This document shows, in pieces, positions 45,863-55,519 of a stretch of DNA of 64,000 nucleotides; position 1 is the first letter of the stretch, and every line of letters starts with the position of its first letter. Below the pieces are notes generated by a model. It did not search any database and was not told where the DNA came from. It was given only the letters and a program-made list of their open reading frames with translations. Location of the stretch: contig NC_089223.1 in assembly GCF_963924675.1 (NCBI RefSeq), forward strand, positions 5,468,881-5,532,880. Reading direction: 5' to 3'. A program made the translations under genes and the position numbers. This DNA comes from Phocoena phocoena. Taxonomy: Eukaryota > Chordata > Mammalia > Artiodactyla > Phocoenidae.

Positions 45863-46554
45863 TGCTTAATTTTTGGTATTTGGGGTCTCCTTGTCACAGG
45901 CTGCAGGTTTGTACCTCTAGTTTTTTTTAGTCTGTGGGTAAGGTTGGTTCTGTGGGTTGTGTAGACTTCCTGGTGGAGGGGACTTGTGCCTTTGTTCTGG
46001 TGGATGAGGCTGGATCTTGCCTTTCTGGTGGGAAGGACCATGTCCTGTTGTGTGTTTTGGGGTGTCTGTGAACTTATTATGATTTTAGGCAGCCTCTCTG
46101 CTAATGTGTGGGGTTGTGTTCCTGTCTTGCTAGTTGTTTGGCATAGGGTGTCCAGCACTGTAGCTTGCTGGTCGTTGAGTGGAGCTGGGTCTTAGCGTTG
46201 AGATGGAGATCTCTGGGAGAACTTTCACTGTTTGATATTACGTGGAGCTGGGAGGTCTCTGGTGGAAAATGTCCTGAACTTGGCTCTCCCACCGCAGAGG
46301 CTCAGGCCTGACACATGGTCAGAGCACCAAGACCCTGTCAACCACAAGGTCTGGTATGTGGGGGGTTTCTTGCCTTTTGGGAAGTCTGAGGTCTTCTGCC
46401 AGGGTTCAGTAGGTGTTCTGTAGGAGTTGTTCCATGTGTAGATGTAGTTTTGATGTATTGTGGGGAGGAAGGTGATCTTAAATTTGAATATAGGTTCTTA
46501 GACCAAAGCAGAAAGTTGTGGTCAGAACTTAAAGTTTTGTCCTCCTAATAACTT

Positions 46555-46795
46555 CCTTACCATTACTAATTAAAACAGCTAACAGATATTTATGTGCTAT
46601 TTGCCAGGAACTATTATAAGCACTTTGAATAAACTATCTGATTGATCTTAAAACCCCTATAAATATGAATTTATCTCCAATTTTTTAGTTGGACACTGAT
46701 GCACAGAGACATCAAGCAACTTTCCCAAGGTAAATTTAGTTGTTAGAAAGCAGAGCTGGGATTCGTACTGAAGGAGTCCAACTCTATAAACACTT
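46555..46795 (-). repeat. MIR SINE, nearly full length
   Basis: GATATTTATGTGCTATTTGCC, TATTATAAGCACTTTG, GATGCACAGAGACATCAAGC, TTTCCCAAGGTAAATTTAG and AGCAGAGCTGGGATTCGTAC in reverse MIR order. Confidence 0.85.
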
Positions 46796-47099
46796 GTAAC
46801 AACATTTCACTAAATGGGTAAGTCTCTCTTAATTTGGATGTGCACATGCAAATAGACTTTGCTGTTGATCACAAGTAATCACTTAGATTTTTACTAATAT
46901 GTGATGTTCTCTGCCAAGGTAATAATTGTGGGCTGTGAATTATGTAAATTGAAATTACCATCTCTTTATTTTTGCACAAAAAAAATCTATATTCATATAT
47001 TTGAAACAATTCATTCAGAGGCCTATTTTAGAAGTGAAAACTTAAATGGATCCATGTGAAATAAAGACCAGATACCTCTTCTCATACAAAGGTACTGGA

Positions 47100-47290
47100 G
47101 TTACTGGACTAAAAGTCAGGAAACCTAATTTCTTAAACCAGCTCTGCTACCAAGCAGCTGTGTGCTTTGAAGAAATCGAGTTATCTTTCTTTTCCTTCGT
47201 TTTTTTTTTTTTTCTTTTCTCCCATTATAATGTCACAGGACTGGACTAGGTAGACTCCAATAACCCTTTTGGCACAAACATTTTATGATT
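47100..47290 (+). repeat. MIR SINE
   Basis: AACCAGCTCTGCTACCAAGC, AGCTGTGTGCTTTGAAG, GAGTTATCTTTCTTTTCC and CCCATTATAATGTCACAGG fit MIR in sense, with an expanded T run at 47200-47214. Confidence 0.75.
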
Positions 47291-47299
47291 CTGTAATTA

Positions 47300-48790
47300 G
47301 AAATAAAGAGTGTTGCCCATCCCTTGGGTTTAACATGAATAATGGATCATTTCGGATCTGAAAAATATGCCTTTAATCTCATGTGACACCTCAGCCTCTT
47401 GGGTATCACAAGAGAGCCAAACCAATCACATTTGGTTGCTTTGCTTCAATAGTTTATGGCCAGAATTGGTTTGCTTTAGATAACACACTCTTGTGCTGTG
47501 TCACTGTTGCTAAGATACAGTTTAGTAACTAAAAGTTATTTTAAATATATATCCTGATATGAGGAAGAAAAAAACATGGAAAATTTTTGACCAAAGATTT
47601 AAACTACTTTTTTGAGAGCCTGGAGACAATGCTTTACATAAATCTTTAAAAGGCCCATTTTCATGTGCATCCTAAAATTATTTTGCTTTACTCTGAAACT
47701 GAGTAAAGAGAGGCTAAGGACCCAGAGCAGGAGAGATCCATCAACGGTTAGTAACTATGATGAATTGCTTTGCAGCAGTGTTTTGGCCAGTTTGAAAAGA
47801 CACTGATATTGTTGCATCATGGTCTGTCTGTAAAGATAATTTTTCCTTGATATTTATGCCTTTATTTTCATCAAAAAAAAAGAGGGATTTGATTATCATT
47901 ATCTACAATAGATCAAAAAAGCCCTAATCTTAGAAATCCCTCTTGAAGGCTGAAGGGATTCCAACTGGGCAGCCCTGTCCCAAGAGCAGGGGACATGCAC
48001 GCTCCCTGACAGAGGTGGTAGGGCCACTTGTTCCCCAAGTGCTGGGCGTGGACAGGCACAAAAGCCGGTGCCACCAGAACCTCCTCCACATGACCCACAA
48101 TCCCACCATCAGAGGGGCATGTTTTAGAGCCCCAGCGATCTCATTTTTCAGGGGCCCCTTGGATTTGTGAAGGATGGGTGCTGAGGAAGGGGCATGTCAC
48201 ACTGCAGCTTAGGCTTTACAGGGGGATTTCTGTGCAGTCAGCTGTCAACAGGATAAGAGGGCGGTTAGACACGAGGGATCTAGAGGGTACCTTGGTTACC
48301 AGGCAAGGGAGAAAAGGAGCTGGCAACATACCGCAGTGTTTCGAAGTCAGATCTTGCCTGCTTTGCCCATTTCACCAAGGGTCAAGCCAGCTTCTCTAGC
48401 TTATATTTGGCTCTTTGAATGAGGCCTGTTCCCTCCACATATTTCATTTGCTTTGTGATTCTAGGCAACATTCTTATCAGCCACATCTAAACTACCAGGC
48501 TTTGCATAATTCACTCCCAGTCTGAGCAGACCTGTCCAGTCTTTTCAGCCTGTGTATATTCAAGAAATGTAACTTGATCTTAAGTTGGTTCATCAAAAGT
48601 CTTTTAGCCTCCGATAAGCTTCTGAGGGGAGATTGAAAGCATAACCCCTGCTCCTAGGCCTTGCTAGGTCTCTGTGACATTGAGTAGTTCCACCCTGAGA
48701 AAACACCCCATCACCCAGCAGCAAACAAGTCAGGAACTCTTCCACAATCTGTCACCAGAAGCAGCTCTTTGTTACCACCCCAGGGTCTTT
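47300..48790. other. No recognised feature
   Basis: Single-copy-looking sequence with a GC-richer part at 47940-48400. Frames of 60 to 75 codons on both strands there show no domain or signal. Confidence 0.45.
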
Positions 48791-48798
48791 GTTTTCTG

Positions 48799-49168
48799 TT
48801 ACCATTACCATTATTACTATTATCATCATTACTATTATTACTACTATTATTATTGTTAATAATATGACTATTTTCATTATTGCTATTAACATTTTCATGA
48901 TTACCATTATTACTATGATCATTGCTATTATTACTATTATTATCATTACTACTGTTATTATTTCTATTCTCATTATTACTATTATTAATACTATTACCTT
49001 TATCGTTATTACTGTTGTTATTAATACCATTATCATCGTTACTATGATTGCTACTACTATTATCATTATTGCTATTATTACTACTATTATCATTATTACT
49101 ATTATTACTACTATTGCTATTATCATTACTGTTATTGTTACTATTATCATTATTACTATTATTATTGT
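48799..49168. repeat. Imperfect trinucleotide repeat (ATT/ATC/ACT)n, about 370 bp
   Basis: Triplet-periodic tract dominated by ATT, with ATC and ACT substitutions and a longer irregular unit resembling ATTATTACTATTATC. Because TAA, TAG and TGA are avoided in several phases, it produces long Ile, Leu, Met or Val-rich frames on both strands (up to 158 codons), which are not proteins. Confidence 0.95.
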
Positions 49169-49199
49169 TTCATGCCCAACTTCTTCACCAGACTCTAAG

Positions 49200-50235
49200 G
49201 CTCTCCAGTCATAGACTGGACACCACATGCCTTAGTACCCTTCCCTCTCCCCACCCCGCTCTCCTTTCCCAACCCCACTCTCCTGCCCAACCCCATCCAG
49301 TGTCAGGCTTAGTACTTGGCTCAGGGTTACCTTTTGGTAAACGTCTTCTAAGTAAATGAAAATGATAAGAGCAGCATATCATTTCACTGTTATTTGAAAT
49401 ACTGTCTGAAGGCAAGGGCCATTCTTAGTATTTCTCTTAGTTTCTTAGAAGGGAAAACAGGGCTGAAACCTTCAATCACAGTTTGGCTGATTCTGCATGT
49501 GCTGCTCTGAGTAATAAGGAGCTTAGATCCCATCACAGGAGGTGGAGCTCAAAATGGTAGGTGATGAGTGTTACTCAAACCCACAGGGTTTTACCATCCT
49601 TTGCTACCCTGGTTTTGCCCCAAGCTGTCCTTTTTGCTTGTTTTTGTCCCATCTGACTCAGGGTCACTCACCCTCTTGTCCTTCGGTGTCTCTCCCTTGT
49701 CCAGGTCGTAAAAAAAAAAAAAGAGAGAGAGAACAGTAAAGAAATTACTCTTCTAGTAAATAAAATGTTAACATGGAAATCACTGACATCTGGACTGCTT
49801 ACAAATCGTGTACTTCTCCTATATGTGCCCCTGGGAAAATCCCAGAGGAAAGTGTTGGACTATGGGATTCAGACTGTTTCACAGGAATGGAACTAAAACC
49901 AAAACAAGCCGCTCTCACTGCCAAAGAAGAATTTGGAATATAAAGCTTGCCAAAAGGGACATTTAAAAAGTAGGAGAACATAATAACAAACTCAGGAGTT
50001 CAAACTTACTGACTTAAAAAATTTTTATGATTCTAAAGATGTGGATATGTTATATATAGCCATTTCCTAGAATTTTCAATAAGCCACACTCTATGGGGAT
50101 GTGTATTTAAAATACAAGGTACTTGCAGTCAGCCGTACCTATGACTGAGAGTTGAGAATTTCCACAACGTACTAGTCTCATAGCCTTGGGTTTCTGAGCT
50201 CTTTAGCATCTGTTGAACATGAAATAAAGGATAGT
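49200..50235. other. No recognised feature
   Basis: Single-copy-looking sequence. One A run with GA repeat lies at 49709-49730. Confidence 0.45.
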
Positions 50236-50239
50236 TGTA

Positions 50240-50475
50240 TTCTTTACAATAGAATTAAATGCTAATTGAGCCCTACGTGTGCTGGGCTCGATCCCACTCA
50301 CATAAACTGCCTCATTTATTCCTCATCAGGACCATCCTTTACACATTTTATGGTGCCATAACTGAGATACATAAAAGGTAAGTCACTTGTCCAAGGTTAC
50401 ACAGATGGTAAGTAGGAGAACTGAGACTCAAGCCCAAGCTAAGGGCTGAGAACCCACTCTCTTAACTACTATTCT
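50240..50475 (-). repeat. MIR SINE
   Basis: GAGCCCTACGTGTGCTGGG, CTGCCTCATTTATTCCTCATC, GAGATACATAAAAGGTAAGTC, TTGTCCAAGGTTACACAG and ATGGTAAGTAGGAGAACTGAG follow the reverse MIR consensus over most of its length. Confidence 0.88.
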
Positions 50476-50489
50476 TTCAATCAATATGT

Positions 50490-50640
50490 TTGCAAAATCT
50501 TAGAGATGGAAGACACATTATAAAGAGTCCAGTACAAGCTATCATTTACATGTGAGGAACCTGGGCCTCGGAGACTGGGTCATAGTCACCAAAAAGTGAC
50601 AGACCCAGGAGAAGGTCTCTGCATCCACATGCAATCCTCA
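50490..50640 (-). repeat. Second MIR-like relic
   Basis: TTACATGTGAGGAACCTGGG, CCTCGGAGACTGGGTC, ATAGTCACCAAAAAGTGAC and AGACCCAGGAGAAGG fit a diverged reverse MIR. Confidence 0.5.
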
Positions 50641-50889
50641 CTCTGCATGGAGAAGGATGTCTTACACACAAGAGACACACCATGGGTAGTCTGAGCAGGT
50701 TCAAGAGAGCAGACAAAAGAGTATTTGTTTTGAGAAAAGGTTTTTAAATGGTTTAGATATTTTATATAAACTAGTAAAATAAGTTAGACCTGGCCTGCAG
50801 GAATTTCATGGCATTTGCAGCATCAGAATAAAAGAGTTGATAAAGCAGAAGAGGTCAGATAAGAGTGGAAATGAACATAGAGCTGTTTT

Positions 50890-51284
50890 ATTTTTTTTAT
50901 CTCAATAACTTTATTTATTTACTTTTAACTGGAGTATAATTGCTTTACAATGTTGTGTTAGTTTATGCTGTACAACGAAGTGAATCAGTTATACGTATAC
51001 ATATATCTCCTCCCTTTTGTCTCTCCCTCCCTCCCCACCACCGTCCCACCCATCTAGGTCATCACAGAGCACCGAGCTGAGCTCCCTGTGCTATACAGCA
51101 GGTTCCCAGTCGCTATCTATTTTACACATGGTAGTGTATTTATGTCAAACCTAATCTCCCAATTCATCCCATCCTCCCCTTCCCCCAAGAGAAAAACAAA
51201 TATCATACATTAATGCATGTACGTGGAATCTAGAAAAATGGTACAGATGAACCTAGTTCCAGGGCAGGGATAGAGACGTAGACG
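50890..51284. mobile_element. Tiny twin-primed L1 (copy J) with target duplication
   Basis: Bases 50890-51188 are L1 3' UTR on the minus strand (ACTGGAGTATAATTGC, TTTACAATGTTGTGTTAG, CTCCCTGTGCTATACAGCAG). Bases 51189-51284 are the adjoining upstream L1 text on the plus strand (GAGAAAAACAAATATCATAC, GGTACAGATGAACC). Flanked by TAGAGCTGTTTT (50878-50889) and TAGAGCTGGTTTT (51285-51297). Confidence 0.92.
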
Positions 51285-51544
51285 TAGAGCTGGTTTTGAG
51301 TATTCATTGTATCTCCAAACATGAGAAGGTGTGGCCATTGGATTTTTCATCCTCAGTCCATCACATACTTACTAGAACTTTATCTATATATTAAAAAAAA
51401 ATGAAAATCTACAAAGGCCTTTACAGTTTTTCAACGCTTTTTGTCTGTGTGCAGGTTGAGGGATGTGTGTTCATTTTCCTCAGTTACCCCTGGTCTCCTG
51501 CTGGATGTGTAAGAACAGTTATGAGGATCTTTCACTAGAGTAGC

Positions 51545-51665
51545 TCAGGACCATTCACACTGCGTAATTTCTTCCTCACAACTCTTCTGGGACATGTGCA
51601 ATGGAGATTCAATTGTCTCCTTTAGTCCAAGAGGAAAGTGAGAGCTCAGAGAAGTTAAATACCAT
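51545..51665 (-). repeat. MIR relic
   Basis: TTCTTCCTCACAACTCTTC, AATGGAGATTCAATTGTCTCC and GCTCAGAGAAGTTAAATACC fit the reverse MIR core. Confidence 0.6.
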
Positions 51666-51689
51666 ACATGATCTCTTGGAGGACACTTT

Positions 51690-52935
51690 TATTGACCACA
51701 CCTCTATTTCTTTCTCAAGTGTTGTGGCCTAAGGCCCAGGAATGTACTGTAATTTACATCTGTATCTATCCCTGTATATTACTTTATAGTGTTTGTTTCC
51801 ATCTTACTGATGATAAAGATAGAAAAATAATAGAAACGACCGTCGTCACAAGTAGAGTTGGAACACACAGTTACTGCAGACCTTGTCACAACAAAGGCTA
51901 ATCAACGTTATATTTACCCACAGACTCAGAGGCAAACTCAGAGGCAAGCGGTCATTTAATGCCTATAGAAATATGTACTGGCCAGAGATAAATGTTAACA
52001 GGAAAGTTTTCAATCACAAGTTTATTAGGTAGGTGTACATCATAAAATAGACTTAACTCAAACCTAATGCACCCTCAGACCTCTGGGCAGCAAGTTATAA
52101 GGGAAAGGAAAGAAGATACAAGTATGAATGACATCAGCCCAGCCAATCAGAAGAATTCCCACAGTACAATATCAGAGGGTCCAGTTTCAGAGCAGTGTCC
52201 ATTTTCCTCCAGAGACCTGAAGACTTTTTGATAGAAATGCCCTAGTCTGCTTGTTGCTTAAGTAAATAGGCAAACGATTGCTATCTGACATAGTATTAAT
52301 ATTCAGGATTGTGTTGGGCTCTTAAAATAGTCTTTTTTTGGTTTGACGTATTAATTATTGAGATACTTTTTGATTTGCATCATTTGCATTATTTAGGGTA
52401 CAGGCCACGTTGCTTTATTTTTAATTAGGACATCACAAAATATTTAGAGCACTTTATTATGCTCACAGATACTATGGGTCAGGAATTGGGAAAGGACAGA
52501 GGAGAGATGGCTTGCTTTGTTCAAAGATGTCCGGTGTCCTGGCTGGGACACCGTGAAGATTCCGTGGTTGATGCAAATGAGTAGGAACAGGAATTGTCTG
52601 GAGGCTTCTTTACTGACATGTCTGTACCTGCGCTGGGAGGACTGGAGGGCTGGGAGGACCGGAAGACTGGGCTCAGCTGGGTTGTCAACCAGGCATCTAC
52701 ACAGGACCTCTCCATGGGGTTTGGGCCTAACACAGCAGGGCAGCTGGGTCCCACCAGCATCCTAGGACTGAGCATTCTGGGAGAACTAGGTGGAGGTCAC
52801 ATGGTCTCCTCTTGCCAAGCCTCGGAAGGCACACAGTGTCACTTTTGCCATGCTTCCTCGATTGAAGAAGTCACAAGTCCTTCAGTGGGAGGAGACAGAG
52901 ACTCCATCTTTTTATGCCATGTTTTAAAAACTGTC
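51690..52935. other. No gene recognised; ancient repeat of unnamed family likely at 52570-52935
   Basis: The segment GGACTGAGCATTCTGGGAG through TTGAAGAAGTCACAAG and GGAGACAGAGACTCCATC resembles an old interspersed repeat with the theme 'caaagcagtcacaagcccgcc', but I cannot name it reliably. The 156-codon frame at 52594-53064 crosses this and the SINE that follows. Confidence 0.4.
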
Positions 52936-52940
52936 ACAAG

Positions 52941-53217
52941 GGCTTCCCTGGTGGTGCAGTGGTTGAGAATCTGCCTGCTAATGCAGGGGACACAGGTTCG
53001 AGCCCTGGTCTGGGAGGATCCCACATGCCGCAGAGCAACTAGGCCCATGAGCCACAACTACTGAGCCTGCGCGTCTGGAGCCTGTGCTCCGCAACAAGAG
53101 AGGCTGCGATAGTGAAAGGTCCGTGCACCACAATGAAGAATGGCCCCCGCTTGCCACAACTAGAGAAAGCCCTCGCACGGAAATGAAGACCCAACAGAGC
53201 AAAAATAAATAAATAAA
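52941..53217 (+). mobile_element. Longer CHR-type SINE with 17-bp target duplication
   Basis: A box TGGTGCAGTGG, B box GGTTCGAGCCC (52998-53008), the extended body found in the reverse copy at 15487-15829, and a (AAAT)n tail. Flanked by TTAAAAACTGTCACAAG at 52924-52940 and 53218-53234, a perfect 17-bp duplication. Confidence 0.96.
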
Positions 53218-53337
53218 TTAAAAACTGTCACAAGGTACTTAAATAAACACTCTAAAGGTGAGCATTTGAGAGCTGCGTTTGGCTCTTCTGCATTCAACCT
53301 ATGGTTTCCAAGGTTTCTCCAATTGTCACCATTTTCT

Positions 53338-55239
53338 TTCTTTTTTTCATTTTATCGAAATATAGTTGATTTAGGACATTATGTTATTTTCAGATGTATA
53401 ACATAGTAATCTGTTATTTTTATAGATTATACTCCATTTAAAGTTATAAAATATTGGCTATGTTCCCTGTGCTTTACCTTACATTCTTTCTTTCTTATTT
53501 ATTTTATACCTAGTAGTTTATACCTCTTAATCTCCTACCCCTATCTTGCCCCTTCCCTCAGGCCTCACCCCACTGGCAACCACTAGTTTGTTCTCGATTA
53601 GTCTGTTTCATTTTGTTATAATCATTCTTTTGTTTTATTTTGTTTTTGATTCCACATGTAAGTGATAATAATAGAGTATTTGTCTTTCTCTGGCTGACTT
53701 ACTTCAATAAGCATAATACCCTTCAGATCCATCCATGTCATTACAAAATTTCACTTTTTTATAGCTGAGTAATATTCCATTGTATATATATGTACCACAT
53801 TCTGTGGATCCATTCATCTGTTGGTGGGCACTTGCGTTGTTTCCATATCTTGGCTACTGTAAATAATGCTGCTATGAACATTGGAGTACATGTATCTTTT
53901 TGAATTAGTGTTTTCAAAAAAATTTTTTTTAGTGTTTTCAGATTTTTATGGATATATACCTAGGAGTATAATTGCTGGATCATGTGGTAATTCTATTTTT
54001 AAATTTTTGAGGAAACTTCATGTTATTTTCTACACTGGCTGCACCAATTTACATTTCCTCAAACAATGTATTAGGGTTCCCTTTTCTCCACAACCTCACA
54101 ACATTTGTCATTTGTAGATTTTCTGATGATAGCCATTCTCACAGGTGTGACTGTAATGTGATATCTCATTGTGATTTTGATTTGCATTTCACTGATGATT
54201 AGTGATTTTGAGCATCTTTTCATATGCCTGTTGTTCATTTTTGGAATAATGTCTATTCAGATCTTCTGCCCATTTTTTAACCAGGTGTGGGGTTTTATTA
54301 TATTGAGTTGTGTGAACTGTTTATATATGTTGGCTATTAACCCCTTATCAGTCATATCATTTGCAAATATCTTCCCCCATTCAGTAAGTTGTCTTTTCAT
54401 TTTGTTGATGGTTTCCTTTGCTGTGCAAAAGCTTTTGAGCTTGATTAGGTCCACGTTATTTATTTTAACTTTTGGTTCCCTTGCCTGAGGAGACAGATCC
54501 AAAAAACTATTGCTAAGACTTATGTCAAAGAATGTTCTGCCTATGTTCTCTTCTAGGATTTTTATGGTTTTTGGTCTTACATTTAAGTCTCTAATCCATT
54601 TTGAGTTTATTTTTGTATACAGTGTGATAAAAAGTTCTAACTTTTTTCTTTTACATGTAGCTGTCCAGTTTTCTTAGCACCAGTTATTAAATAGACTCTC
54701 TTTTTTCCATTGTATATTTTTGCCTCCTTTGTCACAGAGTAATTAACCATATAAGCATGGGTTTATTTCTGGGCTTTCTATTCTGTTCCCTTGATCTCTG
54801 TGTCTATTTTTGTATCAGTACCATACTGTTTTGATACTGTAGCCTTGTAAAGTATATAGGCTGAAGTCAGGGAATGTGATAACTCCAGCTTTCTTCCTTT
54901 TTCTCAAAATTGCTTTTGCACTTTGGCAGTCTTTTGTGGTTCCATAAAAATTTACAGATTATTTGTTCTAGTTCTGTGAAAAATGTCATGGGTATTTTGA
55001 TAGGGATTGCATTAAATCTGTATGTTGCATTAGGTGGTATGGACATTTCCACAATACTAATTCTTCCAATCCATGAACATGGGATAGCTTTCCATTTATT
55101 TGCATTGTCTTCAACTTCCTTCATAGATGTCTTATAGTTTTCAGAGTATTGGTTTCTCACCTGCTTGGTTAAGTTTATTCCTAGGTATTTTATTATTTTT
55201 CATGTGATTGTAAATGGGATTTTTTTAATCCAATAAGCC
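53338..55239 (-). mobile_element. Old L1 (copy F), 3' part, host of a younger L1
   Basis: Reverse-strand L1 from the 3' tail into the RT region. Recognisable pieces: 54257-54502 (minus; [20 protein letters not shown]) and 54867-55160 (minus; [20 protein letters not shown]). The left flank CAATTGTCACCATTTTCT (53320-53337) is matched at the far end of the element at 63025-63042. At about 55220 the text jumps from the RT region to the endonuclease region, an internal loss of about 2 kb, and the element is then interrupted by copy E. Confidence 0.88.
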
Positions 55240-55258
55240 ACCCTATGTCTTTTTTTTT

Positions 55259-55299
55259 AATTTCATAAGTAATAGTTATTTCTTTAAACTTCTTTATGC
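55259..55299 (-). other. Probable 3'-transduced source-flank sequence
   Basis: The L1 3' end (complement of CTGCTGTATAAAAAATATAAAT and the A-rich tail) ends at about 55300-55325. Then come about 41 non-L1 bases, followed by a second A run (55250-55258 as T) that abuts the target duplication. Two A tails separated by foreign DNA inside the duplication are the mark of read-through past the element's own polyadenylation site. Confidence 0.65.
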
Positions 55300-55519
55300 T
55301 TTTATTTTTTATTTATTTTTTTGAATTTTATTATATTTATATTTTTTATACAGCAGGGTCTTATTAGTTATCTATTTTATACATATTAGTGTATATATGT
55401 CAATCCCAATCTCCCAATTCATCCCACCACCACCCCACTCGCCGCTTCCCCCGCTTGGTGTCCATATGTTTGTTCTCTACAACTGTGTCTCAATTTCTGC
55501 CCTGCAAACCCATTCATCT

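Larger units (their letters stand above)
40824..46478 (-). mobile_element. Long L1 (copy D), nearly complete at both ends, inactive
   Basis: Reverse-strand L1 from its 3' UTR tail (poly-T at about 40825-40850) to within about 30 bases of the 5' end (GTTTTGATGTATTGTGGGG, GAAGGTGATCT). The 5' UTR lacks most of its interior: text matching the segment just after the 5' end (46350-46478) passes straight into text from just before ORF1 (about 46200-46340), a loss of over 1 kb compared with copy C. A further gap lies at 41500 in the ORF2 C-terminus, where the text coding the '[13 protein letters not shown]'-type segment is missing. Confidence 0.92.

Noticed and set aside
45355..45930. 191-codon plus-strand frame rich in Phe, Leu and Ser
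   Set aside because: Antisense of L1 ORF1's coiled-coil region; such hydrophobic frames appear opposite Lys/Glu-rich coding sequence.
48752..49359. Ile/Leu/Met-rich frames of 103 to 158 codons that look like membrane proteins
   Set aside because: Translation of the triplet repeat in several phases on both strands.
52594..53064. 156-codon plus-strand frame
   Set aside because: Its last third is CHR SINE sequence and the first part resembles an old repeat; no domain.
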